A DNA stretch of 64,000 nucleotides from positions 62,001-126,000 of the forward strand of contig JBBCIS010000008.1 in NCBI GenBank assembly GCA_037189845.1. The letters are read 5' to 3'. Below the pieces are notes generated by a model. That model was not told the DNA's origin. It was given only the letters and a program-made list of their open reading frames with translations, and did not search any database. This document shows, one piece after another, positions 19,448-28,209 of this stretch (its first letter is position 1; every line of letters begins with the position of its first letter). A program made the translations under genes and the position numbers. This DNA is from JAMLHH01 sp037189845. Lineage in GTDB: Bacteria; Bacteroidota; Bacteroidia; Chitinophagales; JADIYW01.

Positions 19448-20965
19448 ATGCATATTCCTCAATTCATCAAAGATATTCTGTACTACATCTTTTTGGTGGT
19501 TGTTTTTCTGTTTTGGAAAGGCTATGTTTTCAATACAGCTGACCAGGTAGAGCCATTATTGCTTGTTTATCAAAAGCTCAATCCTGCATTATATCATGGT
19601 GATTTATATGTAGATGCCGCTAAAGATATTTTTACTGTCCGGTACTTTTTTGTGCAGCTGATCGTTTTTCTGAGTGCATTTTTCAGTGTGGAGTCAGTTT
19701 GTTTCTGGGGTACATTCCTGAGTTTAATGTTGAGTACTTTGGGGATTATCAAGATCACAAGAGCTTTAACTAAAGACCAGCTGACAGGATATTTTGTACC
19801 GTTTTTTGTTTCATTTGTATTTATTTCCTGGACAATCGGGGGCAATGTTTTACAATATCATTTATTTATTGCCAGCAATATAGCCAAAGCCCTGGGTATC
19901 TGGGGGATTTATTTCATACTGAGCAGAAAATATATTGTTTCAGGAGCTTTGATTGGCGTAGCCGGACTTTTTCAGATATTGGTTGGCTTGCAGCTTGCCT
20001 GTATCTTACTCGCAGTTTTAGTGCTGACAATGCAATGGAAAGCAGCATTCAAATGGGGAATCAGCTGGTTGATTTTTACATTGCCTATGCTGGGGCCTAT
20101 TTTTCAAAGGCAGTTTTTACTGTCCGCTACTGACCAGATAGATCCCAATGTTTATTATCATTTGCTTTATAGATTCCGGAATCCGCAACATTATCTTCCT
20201 TCTTTATTCCCTGTAAAAGATTTTGCGAAAGCAGGCTTGCTTGCATTTTCCGGAAGCATTTTGCTGTATTGGTTTTTACCACGAAAACAATGGATAAAGA
20301 CCTTTTTATTTTCCCTGATGATCATTTTCGGGATGATCGTTTATTCAGTGAGCATAGAAATATTGGATATTCAGCCAATTGGCAAATTACAGTGGTTCAA
20401 GACCTCTATCTGGCTGGCTGCAGTGAGTGCGCTGGGTTTTGGTATTGCCATGGAATATATCTGGAAGCAATATCTGGGTGGAAAATATATCCTGCTGATA
20501 GCTGTTGCTTTACCGTTGATATGGTTGGTACGGGATCATTATAGATTTGATGTCCCATTTTCATTAGACCATCGCACCGATGAGCAGAAAGAGCTTTCAC
20601 AGATACATGAATGGGTTCTGGGAAATACAGATGAAAAAGCTTTATTTGCTACCTATGTCAGAGATGAAAGCTTTTCCTGTGAGGCTAAGCGACCATCTAC
20701 CGCCATGATCGTACCTATGGTTCATGAACCCTGGTACATGGTGAAGTGGTATGAAAGATTTCATTTGCAATATGGAGTTACCGACACGATTCATGATTTA
20801 TCTGAAATGAGAGCTTTGGCAGACGAGTATTACGAAACAGGGCAGTGGTTGAAGGAACTTTCACCTGATTATTGTATTGTGAAAAAAGAAATAGAGTTTC
20901 CACAGTCAAAAGCTGTTTTTGAATCACAGAATTTTAAAGTGCTGAAATTTGATCATGCGCAATAA
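19448..20965 (+). CDS. Polytopic membrane protein of unknown function
   Basis: 505 residues with about ten hydrophobic segments between residues 10 and 370, then a soluble C-terminal domain of about 130 residues (HRTDEQKELSQIHEWVLGNT...). The layout, with a loop after TM1 (GDLYVDAAKD) and a C-terminal globular part, resembles GT-C-like membrane proteins and possibly DUF6798, but no catalytic motif is certain. It overlaps the following SDR gene by 11 nt, so the two are probably coupled. Function is unknown. Confidence 0.7.
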   Translation: MHIPQFIKDILYYIFLVVVFLFWKGYVFNTADQVEPLLLVYQKLNPALYHGDLYVDAAKDIFTVRYFFVQLIVFLSAFFSVESVCFWGTFLSLMLSTLGIIKITRALTKDQLTGYFVPFFVSFVFISWTIGGNVLQYHLFIASNIAKALGIWGIYFILSRKYIVSGALIGVAGLFQILVGLQLACILLAVLVLTMQWKAAFKWGISWLIFTLPMLGPIFQRQFLLSATDQIDPNVYYHLLYRFRNPQHYLPSLFPVKDFAKAGLLAFSGSILLYWFLPRKQWIKTFLFSLMIIFGMIVYSVSIEILDIQPIGKLQWFKTSIWLAAVSALGFGIAMEYIWKQYLGGKYILLIAVALPLIWLVRDHYRFDVPFSLDHRTDEQKELSQIHEWVLGNTDEKALFATYVRDESFSCEAKRPSTAMIVPMVHEPWYMVKWYERFHLQYGVTDTIHDLSEMRALADEYYETGQWLKELSPDYCIVKKEIEFPQSKAVFESQNFKVLKFDHAQ

Positions 20966-21776
20966 TCTGAATGATAAAATAACATTGATTACAGGTGCGA
21001 CTTCCGGTTTGGGGAAAGAGCTGGCACTGCTGAGCGCTGAAGATTATACACATCTGATTCTTATTGGTAGAAATTCACAGGCACTGAATGATTTAAAATT
21101 ACAGATTCAGAGTTTCAGCCAGTGTGAAGTTTCATTGTTTGTTACTGATTATCTTTCTGCCTCATCGGTGAAAGCTACTGCTACAGCATTACTGGATCAG
21201 TTTCAAAAGATTGATGTTGTCATTCATAATGTAGGAGCTTTGCATTCCCAGCCTCAGATACTTGAAAATGGTATTGACAGAATGTATCAGATAAATTATC
21301 TGAGCCATTATATTTTGACAGAATCTTTGTTGTCAGGAGGTTGTAAAATAAACCAGATGATCTTCATCGGATCTTCTATTAAAGGCGGGAGTCTGGATTT
21401 TATACACAATCAGGGAAATTCATTCAATATCAGGAAAGCATATGCCGGAAGCAAGCTGGCGATGAATATATATGCAGCATATTTGTCTGAAAAATATCCT
21501 GAGATATCCGTGAACTGTTTTCAACCCGGAAGGTTAAATACGAATATCGGAGCAAAATCCACGCATTGGGCTCATTCACTTTACTGGAAAACAATGCAGA
21601 TTTTTGCTTCAGATACACATCCGTATGCGAAAATGATTGTTGACTTTATGCATCAGAATTTCGAGAAAAAACAATCAGGATTTTCCTTTAATAAAAAATG
21701 GATTCCTTTGAATCTATTAAATAGTGATAAAATTCAGGAGCTGTTGAAGTGGAGTGAGGAAATGAGCAGCGAATAA
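20955..21776 (+). CDS. Short-chain dehydrogenase/reductase
   Basis: 273 residues from the ATG at 20955 (an in-frame TTG is two codons earlier). The cofactor motif TGATSGLG, NVGALHSQ at the NAG position, the serine block FIGSSIKGG and the catalytic YAGSKLAMN (YxxxK) are intact. The variable C-terminus (SEKYPEISVNCFQPGRLNTNIG) is close to retinol-dehydrogenase-like SDRs. It would be an NAD(P)-dependent oxidoreductase; the substrate cannot be told. It is the last gene of the run starting at 17688. Confidence 0.85.
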   Translation: MRNNLNDKITLITGATSGLGKELALLSAEDYTHLILIGRNSQALNDLKLQIQSFSQCEVSLFVTDYLSASSVKATATALLDQFQKIDVVIHNVGALHSQPQILENGIDRMYQINYLSHYILTESLLSGGCKINQMIFIGSSIKGGSLDFIHNQGNSFNIRKAYAGSKLAMNIYAAYLSEKYPEISVNCFQPGRLNTNIGAKSTHWAHSLYWKTMQIFASDTHPYAKMIVDFMHQNFEKKQSGFSFNKKWIPLNLLNSDKIQELLKWSEEMSSE

Positions 21777-22162
21777 TATTTATCTGATAGGTTACCATTA
21801 AGCGTTAACAATTACTTCTATTTTGATAAATTATTTTTGATTACAACTCTGTAAGAGTTGAATGGAGATGACCTTGTGCAGAGTGTAGAGTTATACAAGT
21901 GAAATAAAAAGACAAACAATTTAGGATGAGTTCAATATAGATAATTTTACCAACTGTTTTTCAGTATATCAAATGGACTGATTTTAAAAAAATGTAAGTC
22001 TCTGACGTGGATTTTTTTCGTAAATATTAATATTCCTTTAAGATTAAGTGAAACTATTTGTCAGTAAAGTCAGTTTTTAAAAAATAAGTGAAAACAGAGT
22101 TCGTGTGAGATGAATTTATTGTAATTAGCTTTAAGTATTTTTTTATTTATTAAAATTAATGT
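21777..22162. other. AT-rich intergenic region with a small perfect hairpin
   Basis: No credible ORF was found. The only structure noticed is a 7-bp perfect inverted repeat CAACTCT-gta-AGAGTTG at 21844-21860, whose arms recur at 22380-22398 in front of the CsbD gene. No clear TAnnTTTG promoter is visible. Confidence 0.5.
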
Positions 22163-22333
22163 ATGAGAAATTTATTATGGTTAGTAGCTGTTATCTGTAT
22201 TATTATATGGATTTTAGGCTTAGTAGGTGTAGGAGGTGGTATGGGTTTGGGCAATCTGATACACGTATTACTCGTGATAGCAGTAATTGTGGTTCTGTAC
22301 AATATTATCTCAGGCCGGCGACCTTTGGAATAA
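22163..22333 (+). CDS. Lmo0937-type small membrane protein
   Basis: 56 residues, ATG at 22163, TAA at 22331-22333. There are two hydrophobic segments (LLWLVAVICIIIWILGLVG and LIHVLLVIAVIVVLYNII) with a Gly-rich turn, ending in GRRPLE. This matches the pattern of the lmo0937-family (DUF5670) small membrane proteins, whose members typically end with a basic RR/GRRP tail. Function is unknown; members often sit beside CsbD-like stress genes, as here. It was found by reading the sequence directly because it is short. Confidence 0.8.
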   Translation: MRNLLWLVAVICIIIWILGLVGVGGGMGLGNLIHVLLVIAVIVVLYNIISGRRPLE

Positions 22334-22379
22334 AGAGAATGAAACAAATTTATTTTTGGAGTAATTGAAAATTTACTAT

Positions 22380-22398
22380 CAACTCTGGATAAGAGTTT
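22380..22398. repeat. Hairpin arms repeated from 21844
   Basis: CAACTCT-ggata-AGAGTTT: 6-bp arms AACTCT/AGAGTT identical to the hairpin at 21844-21860, placed between the two small stress-type genes. Confidence 0.45.
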
Positions 22399-22437
22399 AA
22401 TATTTATATATTTTTTTAATTTTAAAACTATTAAGTT

Positions 22438-22638
22438 ATGAGTACGTTGCAAGACAAGTTGAAGGGGAACTGGAATCAAATGAAAGGAAATCTAAAGCAA
22501 AAATGGGCAGAATTGACGGATGACGATCTGTTGTATGTAGAAGGGAAGGAGGATGAATTAATCGGAAGAATTCAAAAGAAAACCGGAGAAACAAAAGAAG
22601 ATATTAGCCACTTTATTGATAAGATGAAGTTTGATTAA
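22438..22638 (+). CDS. CsbD-family stress protein
   Basis: 66 residues, wholly hydrophilic and helical, with the CsbD hallmark LKGNWNQMKGNLKQKWAELTDDDL followed by EGKEDELIGRIQKKTGETKEDI. CsbD-like proteins are abundant, small, cytosolic general-stress proteins of unknown biochemical role. It follows the Lmo0937-type gene by 104 nt and has its own terminator. Confidence 0.93.
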   Translation: MSTLQDKLKGNWNQMKGNLKQKWAELTDDDLLYVEGKEDELIGRIQKKTGETKEDISHFIDKMKFD

Positions 22639-22650
22639 GGAACAAAATTG

Positions 22651-22679
22651 AAGGGTTATTGAAAAATAACCCTTTTTTA
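22651..22679 (+). terminator. Intrinsic terminator after the CsbD gene
   Basis: AAGGGTTATT/AATAACCCTT with a GAAA loop, then T6. It is 13 nt past the stop. Confidence 0.9.
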
Positions 22680-22716
22680 TTTTTCGAAATTTAGAAGGGT
22701 GGTTTGCAATGCATAC

Positions 22717-23439
22717 TCAATACTTTTTACCTTTCATGAAATATTGCAGCATATTGCCCAGAAATTCAAAGATCGTTTTCCAGTTGACAAAGCTGCTCCG
22801 GTGCTCATTTTCGTAAAATATGGTAGGGATTTCCAGAATCCTTGCATTTTTTTGGTGTAGCTTATACATGATTTCTGCATCAATGAACCAGTCTTTGCTG
22901 TTTAGCTGTAAATCCCGGAATGTTTGAGTCAATGCCATTTTGGGTTTTGCGTTCACATCTTTATAACGAGTACCTTTCACATACAAAAGGTTGAAAAATA
23001 CATTGAAAACAACCGACTGTACAATTCTGAAAATGCCGTCTCTTCTTTCTTTCCGGTAAGTTTTTACCAGATCAAAATCCTGATTCCTGATGATGTCATA
23101 AAGTTTTATAATATCTGACGGATGAGTTTGTCCGTCGCCGTCGATATAGCAGGTGTATTTTCCAGAGCAGATATGTAAACCACTGATCAGATCCCATCCC
23201 ATGCCGCCTTCTTTTTCCAGAAAAGATATTTTTGTAAAAGGATATTTTTGCTGAATTTCCTGTGCAACGGTGAAAGTTACATTGTTTTCAGCATCACCTT
23301 TATCATAATTACAAACCAGGATAAATTCAAAATCATTTCTGTATTCTCCCATTTCCCGGAAAATATGATCAGTGTATGACTTTAATTCATCTTTTGCCTT
23401 ATAACACAGAATGATAATAGACAGATCCGGCTGTAGCAT
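22717..23439 (-). CDS. Family 2 glycosyltransferase, dolichol-P-sugar-synthase-like
   Basis: 240 residues. The GT-A start is LSIIILCYKAKDEL; the nucleotide-sugar DxD block is YIDGDGQTHPSD near residue 101; the acceptor-side LNSKDWFIDAEIMYK matches the (D/E)W-x-D-x-E motif of GT2 polyprenyl-phosphate glycosyltransferases. There is no C-terminal TM pair. A short amphipathic stretch (QSVVFNVFFNLLY) may touch the membrane. It probably transfers a sugar to a lipid carrier or glycan; the substrate is unknown. Its start is 37 nt downstream of the MORN gene stop on the same strand. Confidence 0.85.
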   Translation of the reverse strand: MLQPDLSIIILCYKAKDELKSYTDHIFREMGEYRNDFEFILVCNYDKGDAENNVTFTVAQEIQQKYPFTKISFLEKEGGMGWDLISGLHICSGKYTCYIDGDGQTHPSDIIKLYDIIRNQDFDLVKTYRKERRDGIFRIVQSVVFNVFFNLLYVKGTRYKDVNAKPKMALTQTFRDLQLNSKDWFIDAEIMYKLHQKNARILEIPTIFYENEHRSSFVNWKTIFEFLGNMLQYFMKGKKY

Positions 23440-23475
23440 TTACTGCACGATTATGGTTAAGGATTTAAAGTTACC

Positions 23476-24297
23476 TTAATTGATGAAAAGATCAGCTTTC
23501 CATTCTCCTTTGTACCTGACTTTCCCTTTTCGGTCGTATAAAGTCCCCTCACCATGACGTTTGTCATTGAGCCATTCTCCGATATATTTTTCATTGCTTT
23601 TATTGGTAAAAGTGCCTTTGCCGGAACGTTTATTGTTTGAAAAATAGCCATCATAAACACTTCCGTCTGTCCATTTTTGCATTCCCTTTCCGTCTCTCTG
23701 ATTATTGCTCCAAAGACCTTCATAAACGATGCCATTGTCAAAGACTCCCTTGCCTTGCCCCTGAGCTTTTCCATCTACAATATCACCTATGTAATAAACA
23801 TTGACTCCGTCAACTTTGAATCTCAGATACTGTGTATTAATTAGTTTTTTAGCAGGACCTTCTTCAACGATTGTTTCCTCTATAATTTCTTCCGGTTCAG
23901 TCTTTTTGACTTCTTTAAAAGCTTCTTTTACAGGATGTTCTGTTTCTTGTTGAATAATATGGACTTCCGGCTTTTTTTCTTCCTTTTCCACCTGAGCAAA
24001 AAGTCTGTTATTAGTCTTTTTTTGAGATTTCAGATATTGTTTAATTTTTTTGCTGAGACCAGGATTCTCATGTTTTAAGTGTTGTACAGCTGCTTCCAGG
24101 CTATCAGTCTGATGATCTAAAATCCACATCAGTATATTTTCCTGAGTAGGAGGAAGATGCTTGTCTGCCTTCTTTGAAAGAATATCTTCTTTTAAATTAT
24201 TTACCGGATTTTTTAAAACAAATGTCCAGATACCGGAAATGGCGGCAATCGTAAGTATAATCGATAAAACAATAATAGAAATGGTCGTTTTTTTCAT
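23476..24297 (-). CDS. Membrane-anchored MORN-repeat protein
   Basis: 273 residues. An N-terminal TM helix (residues 4-28) is followed by a charged coiled region with Glu/Lys-rich stretches (90-150), then four or more MORN repeats from about 180 to the end (YEGLWSNNQRDGKGMQKW, YDGYFSNNKRSGKGTF, YIGEWLNDKRHGEGTLY, YKGEW). MORN arrays form extended beta sheets that bind proteins or lipids. Topology suggests the repeats are periplasmic. It lies upstream of the glycosyltransferase; no specific function can be assigned. Confidence 0.85.
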   Translation of the reverse strand: MKKTTISIIVLSIILTIAAISGIWTFVLKNPVNNLKEDILSKKADKHLPPTQENILMWILDHQTDSLEAAVQHLKHENPGLSKKIKQYLKSQKKTNNRLFAQVEKEEKKPEVHIIQQETEHPVKEAFKEVKKTEPEEIIEETIVEEGPAKKLINTQYLRFKVDGVNVYYIGDIVDGKAQGQGKGVFDNGIVYEGLWSNNQRDGKGMQKWTDGSVYDGYFSNNKRSGKGTFTNKSNEKYIGEWLNDKRHGEGTLYDRKGKVRYKGEWKADLFIN

Positions 24298-24508
24298 GAT
24301 TCAGTCTGGATTTAATAAGATTTGCCGCTTCGCCCTTTAATTTAAGATATAGACAGAAATTATACCATAATTGTTGCAATGTAGGATTGATTTTATGTTA
24401 TATGTCTTTAATATTAATTGAAGCAAGTTTTCCGGAGGTGTTTTGATGGATTTATGCTAAATCTAAGTTATATCATCAAAGACTATTAATATCCACCTAC
24501 TTTTAGTG

Positions 24509-24516
24509 TACCTTTG
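24509..24516 (+). promoter_or_regulatory. Predicted -7 box of the DEAD-box helicase gene
   Basis: TACCTTTG matches TAnnTTTG exactly, 20 bp before the GTG start. No good -33 TTTG was found at the expected distance. Confidence 0.45.
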
Positions 24517-24536
24517 CGCCAAATTAATTTTTTTAC

Positions 24537-26237
24537 GTGATAGAAACCATGGAAGGGTTTAGAGCACTGGGCTTATCAGAGGAGACGCTCGCTGCTTTAG
24601 AAAAAAAAGGCTTTGAGAAGCCATCACCTATTCAGGAACTGACCATTCCGCTTTTACTCAATGGAGATAAAGATATAGTAGGACAAGCGCAAACGGGTTC
24701 AGGAAAGACAGCTGCTTTCGGAATTCCCGTTATAGAGAAATTTGATAGCAATATCAGAGGTGTACAGGCATTGATTTTAACACCAACCAGAGAGCTTGCG
24801 TTGCAGGTGACTGAAGAGATGTTAAGTTACAAAGGTGGTCGTCGTATCTGGATCACTACTGTTTATGGTGGTGCGCCGATCGGCCGTCAGATGAGCGATT
24901 TAGAAAAAGGAACCAACATTGTTGTAGGTACTCCGGGAAGGGTAATAGACCTGATAGAAAGAGGTAAATTACGTTTGGATGAAGTGAAATTCGTTGTGTT
25001 GGACGAAGCTGACGAAATGTTGAACATGGGCTTTTTGGACGATGTCGAAATGATATTGTCAAAATGTAATGTGAACAGACGTATGTTGTTGTTTTCCGCT
25101 ACCATGCCGGACAGAATTCTTTCGCTGGCTAAGAGATACATGGGTGTATTTGACCTGGTAGCTGTGAAAAATAAAGAATTGACGACTGCAACTATTGCTC
25201 AGTCATACTTTGAAGTACCTGCAAGAAACAGATTTGATGCGCTTTGCCGTGTATTGGATGTGGAAGAAGATTTTTATGGAATCGTATTCTGTAATACTAA
25301 AGCAGAAGTTATTGAGATTACCAATCACCTGAATGAAAAAGGATATTCTGCTGATTCATTGCATGGTGATATTGCTCAGAATCTTCGTGAGAAAGTAGTG
25401 AAGCAATTCAAATCCAATAAATATGGCTTATTGGTAGCTACTGACGTGGCTGCCCGTGGTATCGATATTCAGGATCTGACACACGTGATCAACTATGGCT
25501 TGCCTCAGGATCCGGAATCTTATGTTCACCGTATTGGTAGAACGGGTAGAGCCGGTAAAGAGGGTAAAGCTATTGCTATCATAGATTCAAATGAACGCAG
25601 AAAGCTGATGTTCATTCAAAGAATTACGAAAGCAATCGTTGAGAGAGGTAAATTGCCTGATGCTCAGGAAATGGTAGCGATCAAAAAGAGAAGATTGAAC
25701 GAACAGGTGGAAACAGTTATTTCTACTGAGCAATATCTTACTTTTACAGAATATACTCAGGAGTTGTTGGCTGATAACGATCCTGAAGTAGTAGTAGCTG
25801 CTTTATTGAAAATTTTCCAGGGAGATGATCTGGATCCGCAGGCATACAAAGTCATCAAGGATGCTATCGAAAGACCATCCAGAGATGACAGAGGTGGTCG
25901 CGACAGAGACCGTGGAGGTGATCGTGGCGACAGAAGAGGCAGAGATCGTGACCGTGGAGGTGACAGAGATCGTGGAGGCAGAGGATCTGGCTCTAAAATA
26001 AGATTGTTTGTTGCGAAAGGCAGAAAAGACAATATCTCTCCCAAAGACATCTTACAGTTAATCTCGGATGAAGCAGATATTCCGGGAAGAAAAATAGATG
26101 ATATCAAAATACTTGACTCATTCTCATTCTTTACTACAAATCAGGATGACGGAGAATATATCTTAGATGTTTTCAAAAAGAAAGCTAAGAAAGGCGACCA
26201 GAAACCTTTGGTAGAAAGAGCCAGAGAGAGAAATTAG
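24537..26237 (+). CDS. deaD: DEAD-box RNA helicase with RGG-like tail and DbpA-type RNA-binding domain
   Basis: 566 residues from a GTG at 24537 (an ATG four codons later is possible). The Q motif, motif I AQTGSGKT (51-58), PTRELALQ, DEAD (156-159), SAT (187-189), and motif VI HRIGRTGRAGKEG are all present. At about 447-486 an Arg/Gly/Asp-rich repetitive linker (RDRGGDRGDRRG units) is followed by a DbpA/CsdA-like RNA-binding domain (IRLFVAKGRKDNISPKDILQLISDEADIPGRKIDDI). The likely role is ATP-driven RNA remodelling in ribosome assembly or cold adaptation. It is monocistronic, with a promoter box and a terminator. Confidence 0.93.
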   Translation: MIETMEGFRALGLSEETLAALEKKGFEKPSPIQELTIPLLLNGDKDIVGQAQTGSGKTAAFGIPVIEKFDSNIRGVQALILTPTRELALQVTEEMLSYKGGRRIWITTVYGGAPIGRQMSDLEKGTNIVVGTPGRVIDLIERGKLRLDEVKFVVLDEADEMLNMGFLDDVEMILSKCNVNRRMLLFSATMPDRILSLAKRYMGVFDLVAVKNKELTTATIAQSYFEVPARNRFDALCRVLDVEEDFYGIVFCNTKAEVIEITNHLNEKGYSADSLHGDIAQNLREKVVKQFKSNKYGLLVATDVAARGIDIQDLTHVINYGLPQDPESYVHRIGRTGRAGKEGKAIAIIDSNERRKLMFIQRITKAIVERGKLPDAQEMVAIKKRRLNEQVETVISTEQYLTFTEYTQELLADNDPEVVVAALLKIFQGDDLDPQAYKVIKDAIERPSRDDRGGRDRDRGGDRGDRRGRDRDRGGDRDRGGRGSGSKIRLFVAKGRKDNISPKDILQLISDEADIPGRKIDDIKILDSFSFFTTNQDDGEYILDVFKKKAKKGDQKPLVERARERN

Positions 26238-26267
26238 TTTTATTGCTGATTTGTTGAAAGCTAAATT

Positions 26268-26301
26268 TAAAGAACCTCTATTTTGTAGAGGTTCTTTTTT
26301 T
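26268..26301 (+). terminator. Intrinsic terminator after deaD
   Basis: AAAGAACCTCTA/TAGAGGTTCTTT with a 5-nt loop, followed by T-rich sequence. It begins 31 nt past the stop. Confidence 0.9.
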
Positions 26302-26320
26302 AGCACTAATTAGCACTAAA
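26301..26320. repeat. Tandem 10-bp direct repeat
   Basis: TAGCACTAAT followed directly by TAGCACTAAA, between the deaD terminator and a truncated gene. It could be a deletion scar. Confidence 0.5.
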
Positions 26321-26327
26321 TATATGA

Positions 26328-26537
26328 TTGAAGAGAAGAAGTTTCGCTATCGGAGCCGGAGCCGGGTTAAGGCTGGATTTTGATTTCTTTGTCATCAGGG
26401 CAGATTTAGGTATTCCGCTTTACAAACCTTATATGCAGGAAGGCAATCGCTGGGTCAATGAATTTCCCGAGGATAGTTTCAAATCCTGGCGCAAGCAGAA
26501 TTTTGTCTGGAATATAGCGATAGGATATCCTTTTTAA
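26328..26537 (+). pseudogene. C-terminal remnant of a BamA/TamA-like (D15) outer-membrane protein
   Basis: 69 codons, open from TTG at 26328 just after an in-frame TGA, ending TAA at 26535-26537. The residues AIGAGAGLRLDFDFFVIRADLGIPLYKPYMQEGNRW and the terminal NIAIGYPF match the last strands of Bacteroidota Omp85/surface-antigen barrels, including the C-terminal aromatic beta-signal. Full-length members have over 700 residues, so this is only the barrel's tail without signal peptide or POTRA domains. It probably marks a deletion at this locus. Confidence 0.6.
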
Positions 26538-26547
26538 TAAATATTGT

Positions 26548-26631
26548 CTGGCAGAAATCCCAAGCAGTGATTTTAAAGAAATAGAGAACTATCTTAAAGG
26601 TGTTTTGCCTGGTAAAGAGCGTAATAAATAA
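26548..26631 (+). other. Orphan C-terminal coding tail
   Basis: Between the D15 remnant and the next ORF a frame reads LAEIPSSDFKEIENYLKG...ERNK and stops at 26629-26631. It is open only back to a TAG at 26521. The composition looks protein-coding, so it may be the 3' end of a second deleted gene. The family is not recognised. Confidence 0.25.
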
Positions 26632-26648
26632 ATCCAATTTTTGAGACT

Positions 26649-26972
26649 ATGAAAAAAGAAAATACATTATACATTTTTAGTAACGGGAGAGTAGCTGCAT
26701 TGAGAAAGAGCAACGGAGATATTGTCTGGGAGGTGAAATTGAAAGATTATCTCAGTGTCAGTACCGCCTATTATGTAGGTCAGATTATTCAGGACGATGA
26801 TAAGTTATATGTGGGCGTTGCGGGACATATACTTTGTCTAAAAACTTTAGATGGTTCATTAGTCTGGAAAAATGAACTTAAAGGCTGGGGATATCAACTC
26901 GTGAGTATAGCAGGCGCATATGCTCAGGAACATGGAGAAGCCAATAGATTGATGGGAGCAGCTGCGACCTGA
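26649..26972 (+). CDS. Short PQQ-like beta-propeller repeat protein
   Basis: 107 residues with two or three PQQ-type blades: LYIFSNGRVAALRKSNGDIVWEVKL and LYVGVAGHILCLKTLDGSLVWKNEL both have the alanine/tryptophan-docking pattern AL-x-x-x-G-x-x-W. There is no signal peptide. Complete propeller proteins of this type have six to eight blades, so this is either a stand-alone small protein or a fragment of a larger gene, in keeping with the truncated genes just upstream. Function is unknown. Confidence 0.6.
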   Translation: MKKENTLYIFSNGRVAALRKSNGDIVWEVKLKDYLSVSTAYYVGQIIQDDDKLYVGVAGHILCLKTLDGSLVWKNELKGWGYQLVSIAGAYAQEHGEANRLMGAAAT

Positions 26973-26987
26973 ACCTGATTTGTAGAT

Positions 26988-27050
<63 letters not shown>

Positions 27051-27057
27051 GACCTTT

Positions 27058-28209
27058 TTAGTATAAAGGTAACTCCGGGTCTATATCTTTAATATATGAA
27101 ACAATACCACCTTTGAGATTGATGAGATTGTCAAAACCCTGTTCTCTCAAAGCTTCGATAGCTCTGGCGCTGCGTACACCGCCTTTGCAATGCAGAACCA
27201 CAGGAATATCCTTTCTGATTTTAGCAGATTGAGCAGTCACTGTATTCAAAGGAATCAATTCTGCACCGATATTCACCAGCTCGTATTCGTGAGGTTCGCG
27301 CACGTCAATGACCTGAATTTCTTTTCCTGCATCCAGCCACTCTTTGAATTCCTGCACAGAGATTTCTGCAATAGCTTCTTTTTCAGCAGCAGCCTGAGGA
27401 ATACCACAGAAGAATTCATAGTCGATCAATGATGTCTGGGTTGGATTTTTACCGGTCAACGGATTATCAGGATCTTTAAAAACCTTGAAAATTTTTGTGG
27501 TAAAATTCAATGCATCAAATGCAAACAATCTTCCGGAAAGTGTTTCGCCGATACCTGTGATGACTTTGATGACCTCATTGGCCTGCAAGCTGCCGATGAT
27601 GCCGGGCAATACTCCTAAAACTCCACCTTCTGCACAGCTCGGTACCAATCCCGGTGGAGGTGGCTCAGGATACAAATCTCTGTAATTGGCACCACCTTCG
27701 TAATTGAAAACAGATACTTGTCCGTCAAATCTGTAGATAGATGCATATACATTGGGAATACCCGTCATCACACAGGCATCATTAACTAAATAACGCGTAG
27801 GGAAATTGTCAGTTCCGTCAGCAACCACATCGTATTGTCTGAACAATTCCAGAGCATTGTCACTGGTCAGGCGTTCGTTGTAAGCAATGATATTAATGTG
27901 AGGATTCAAAGATTCTATGCGTTCTTTTGCTGCCAGCACTTTCGGTTTACCAAGGTCATTTACGCTGAACAACACCTGTCTTTGCAGATTGCTGTCATCT
28001 ACCACGTCAAAATCTACGATACCGATAGTCCCGACTCCGGCAGCCGCAAGATACAGCAGCATAGGACTTCCCAATCCACCTGTGCCGATGACTAAAACTT
28101 TTGCAGCCTTTAACTTCTTTTGCCCTTCCAGACCAAATTCAGGAATGATAATATGTCTTGAATATCTGGCCAGTTCTTCCTTGCTTAACTGGATTTCTTC
28201 TAGCGCCAT
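27058..28209 (-). CDS. moeZ: MoeZ-type sulfur-carrier adenylyltransferase/sulfurtransferase
   Basis: 383 residues. An E1-like domain (residues 1-260) has nucleotide-binding GTGGLGS (42-48), DFDVVDDSNLQRQ and DGTDNFPTRYL, then NYRDLYPEPPPPGLVPSCAEGG with Cys192. A rhodanese domain (about 283-383) carries active-site Cys341 in VVLHCKGGVRSA. The zinc CxxC of E. coli MoeB is replaced by NYRD, as in mycobacterial MoeZ. It would adenylate the C-terminal Gly-Gly of CysO (and possibly other carriers such as MoaD) and load sulfur as a thiocarboxylate. Its start overlaps cysO by 10 nt. It is the last gene of the cysM-mec-cysO-moeZ operon. Confidence 0.92.
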   Translation of the reverse strand: MALEEIQLSKEELARYSRHIIIPEFGLEGQKKLKAAKVLVIGTGGLGSPMLLYLAAAGVGTIGIVDFDVVDDSNLQRQVLFSVNDLGKPKVLAAKERIESLNPHINIIAYNERLTSDNALELFRQYDVVADGTDNFPTRYLVNDACVMTGIPNVYASIYRFDGQVSVFNYEGGANYRDLYPEPPPPGLVPSCAEGGVLGVLPGIIGSLQANEVIKVITGIGETLSGRLFAFDALNFTTKIFKVFKDPDNPLTGKNPTQTSLIDYEFFCGIPQAAAEKEAIAEISVQEFKEWLDAGKEIQVIDVREPHEYELVNIGAELIPLNTVTAQSAKIRKDIPVVLHCKGGVRSARAIEALREQGFDNLINLKGGIVSYIKDIDPELPLY

